Shown here one piece after another: positions 63,266 through 64,000 of a stretch of DNA of 64,000 nucleotides. The stretch is taken from NCBI GenBank assembly GCA_016165875.1, contig JABBOT010000005.1, forward strand, positions 21,288,520-21,352,519. The letters are read 5' to 3'. Each line of letters starts with the position of its first letter. The stretch's first letter is position 1. The notes under the pieces are model-generated. The model did no database searches. It had not been told where the DNA came from and saw only the letters and a program-made list of their open reading frames with translations. Position numbers and translations under genes: made by a program. The DNA comes from Acanthopleura granulata (lineage: Eukaryota; Mollusca; Polyplacophora; Chitonida; Chitonidae).

Positions 63266-63560
63266 CTTGTATGTATATGTAGGTTTAACATTGTATTCAA
63301 CAATTTTACAATTATATGAAGACAAGGAGTCCTTGGAATATCGATAGGTGTTGCAAAGTGCTGCTGTCACTAGAGCATCATGCCGAAAACACCAGACATA
63401 ACACCCCACACAGTCACATTATACTGACGCCAGGCCAACCAGTTCTGTTTCCTTGCTCTAACGTCTCACAGCCGAGCGCCAAGCGAGGCCGAAACAAGTG
63501 CCATTTTTAAAGTCTTTGGTCAGGTCAAGACAGATGCTCTAACCACTTGGCCACCTAGAT
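63266..63560 (-). mobile_element. SINE-like element, family C
   Basis: Minus-strand head GGTGGCCAAGTGGTTAGAGC (complement near 63535-63556) is tRNA A-box-like. The body contains TATGTCTGGTGTTTTCGGCA (complement near 63380-63400), and the tail TTGTTGAATACAATGTTAAA (complement near 63285-63305) resembles the family A tail layout. No clear B box or duplication was seen. Confidence 0.6.
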
Positions 63561-64000
63561 GGTTTTCCCCCTCATGTCATTGTGCTTTACATGTATACAA
63601 AGCCTGAGCTCAATACATGCAGTACACTTTGAGACACCACCCTTGATGTTTACCTTAACATGGATTCCAATATAGACTAAACTGTGAACTTTGCACTGAT
63701 GGTAATAAATATGCCCATGCATACATGTACATGGACAGCATGTCCCCCTAATATAACTGAACTGTACTTTACATGTATGTGAAAAGTGAGCTCAGTACAT
63801 GCAGTAATTTTAAAGACTCTCCATTGGCACTGCTTTAACTCTTATTGGATGCTTGAAGTATGACAAAAGCCATCTTTGCACTTTGTGCACACAAGCTAAA
63901 AATTCAATGTTTTGGCATCAAAAGTTTATCCTTTAATTGCTACTAAAATGTATTTTTGGGAGGCGACTGAAATTTATGGCAAAATACGCAACATATTGAT
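63561..64000. other. Gene-free end of window
   Basis: Nothing supportable was found; ACATGTA-type motifs are frequent. Confidence 0.4.

Noticed and set aside
3348..64000. Autonomous retrotransposon or DNA transposon coding sequence
   Set aside because: No reverse transcriptase, integrase or transposase motif was seen in any open frame.

Overview
The window reads as animal nuclear DNA, most likely from a mollusc. It holds one recognisable protein gene, with a GT-AG intron and a CpG-bearing promoter, followed by about 60 kb of AT-rich non-coding DNA. That DNA is full of short tRNA-derived SINEs, minisatellites and microsatellites. The mollusc assignment is an inference from the SINE type (tRNA-like head, tail ending near GCGTAAAACACC, then AAAT repeats) and from the form of the protein.

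Layout. 1-480 is upstream DNA. 500-660 is the probable promoter (GC box, CCAAT box, octamer). 608-787 carries a chain of small upstream ORFs. 787-1039 and 1759-3347 are the two coding exons of a MEX3-type RNA-binding protein: 613 residues, two KH domains, a disordered Ser/Asn/Pro linker and a C-terminal C3HC4 RING. 3348 to about 4900 is the probable 3' UTR. From there to 64000 I find no exon I can support.

The gene-free part contains: (i) a younger SINE family (A), with copies at 14.65, 20.3, 20.9, 21.4, 38.9, 46.8 and 62.8 kb plus a tail at 15.0 kb, six of them flanked by 9-12 bp target-site duplications; (ii) older, diverged relatives (A') at 12.5, 22.7, 30.3, 41.0, 46.7, 49.2 and 53.7 kb; (iii) two other SINE-like bodies at 9.3 and 63.3 kb; (iv) a 261-bp Harbinger-like MITE at 32.56 kb and a 108-bp foldback element inserted inside an old SINE at 41.06 kb; (v) minisatellites at 9.64-10.44, 22.95-23.35, 33.86-34.84, 35.43-35.69, 40.54-40.65, 41.77-42.65 and 57.0-57.8 kb; (vi) dispersed repeats of unknown class.

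Two minisatellites (9.6 kb and 57 kb) look as if they grew out of SINE sequence. Several denser patches with homeodomain- or TALE-like motifs (about 29.6, 31.2, 48.1, 60.2 and 61.6 kb) could be distal enhancers of the developmental gene next door, but this rests on sequence texture only. I found no RNA gene, CRISPR array, virus or autonomous transposon, and no convincing new biological system. The most unusual items are the uORF chain, the SINE-derived minisatellites and the nested foldback insertion.
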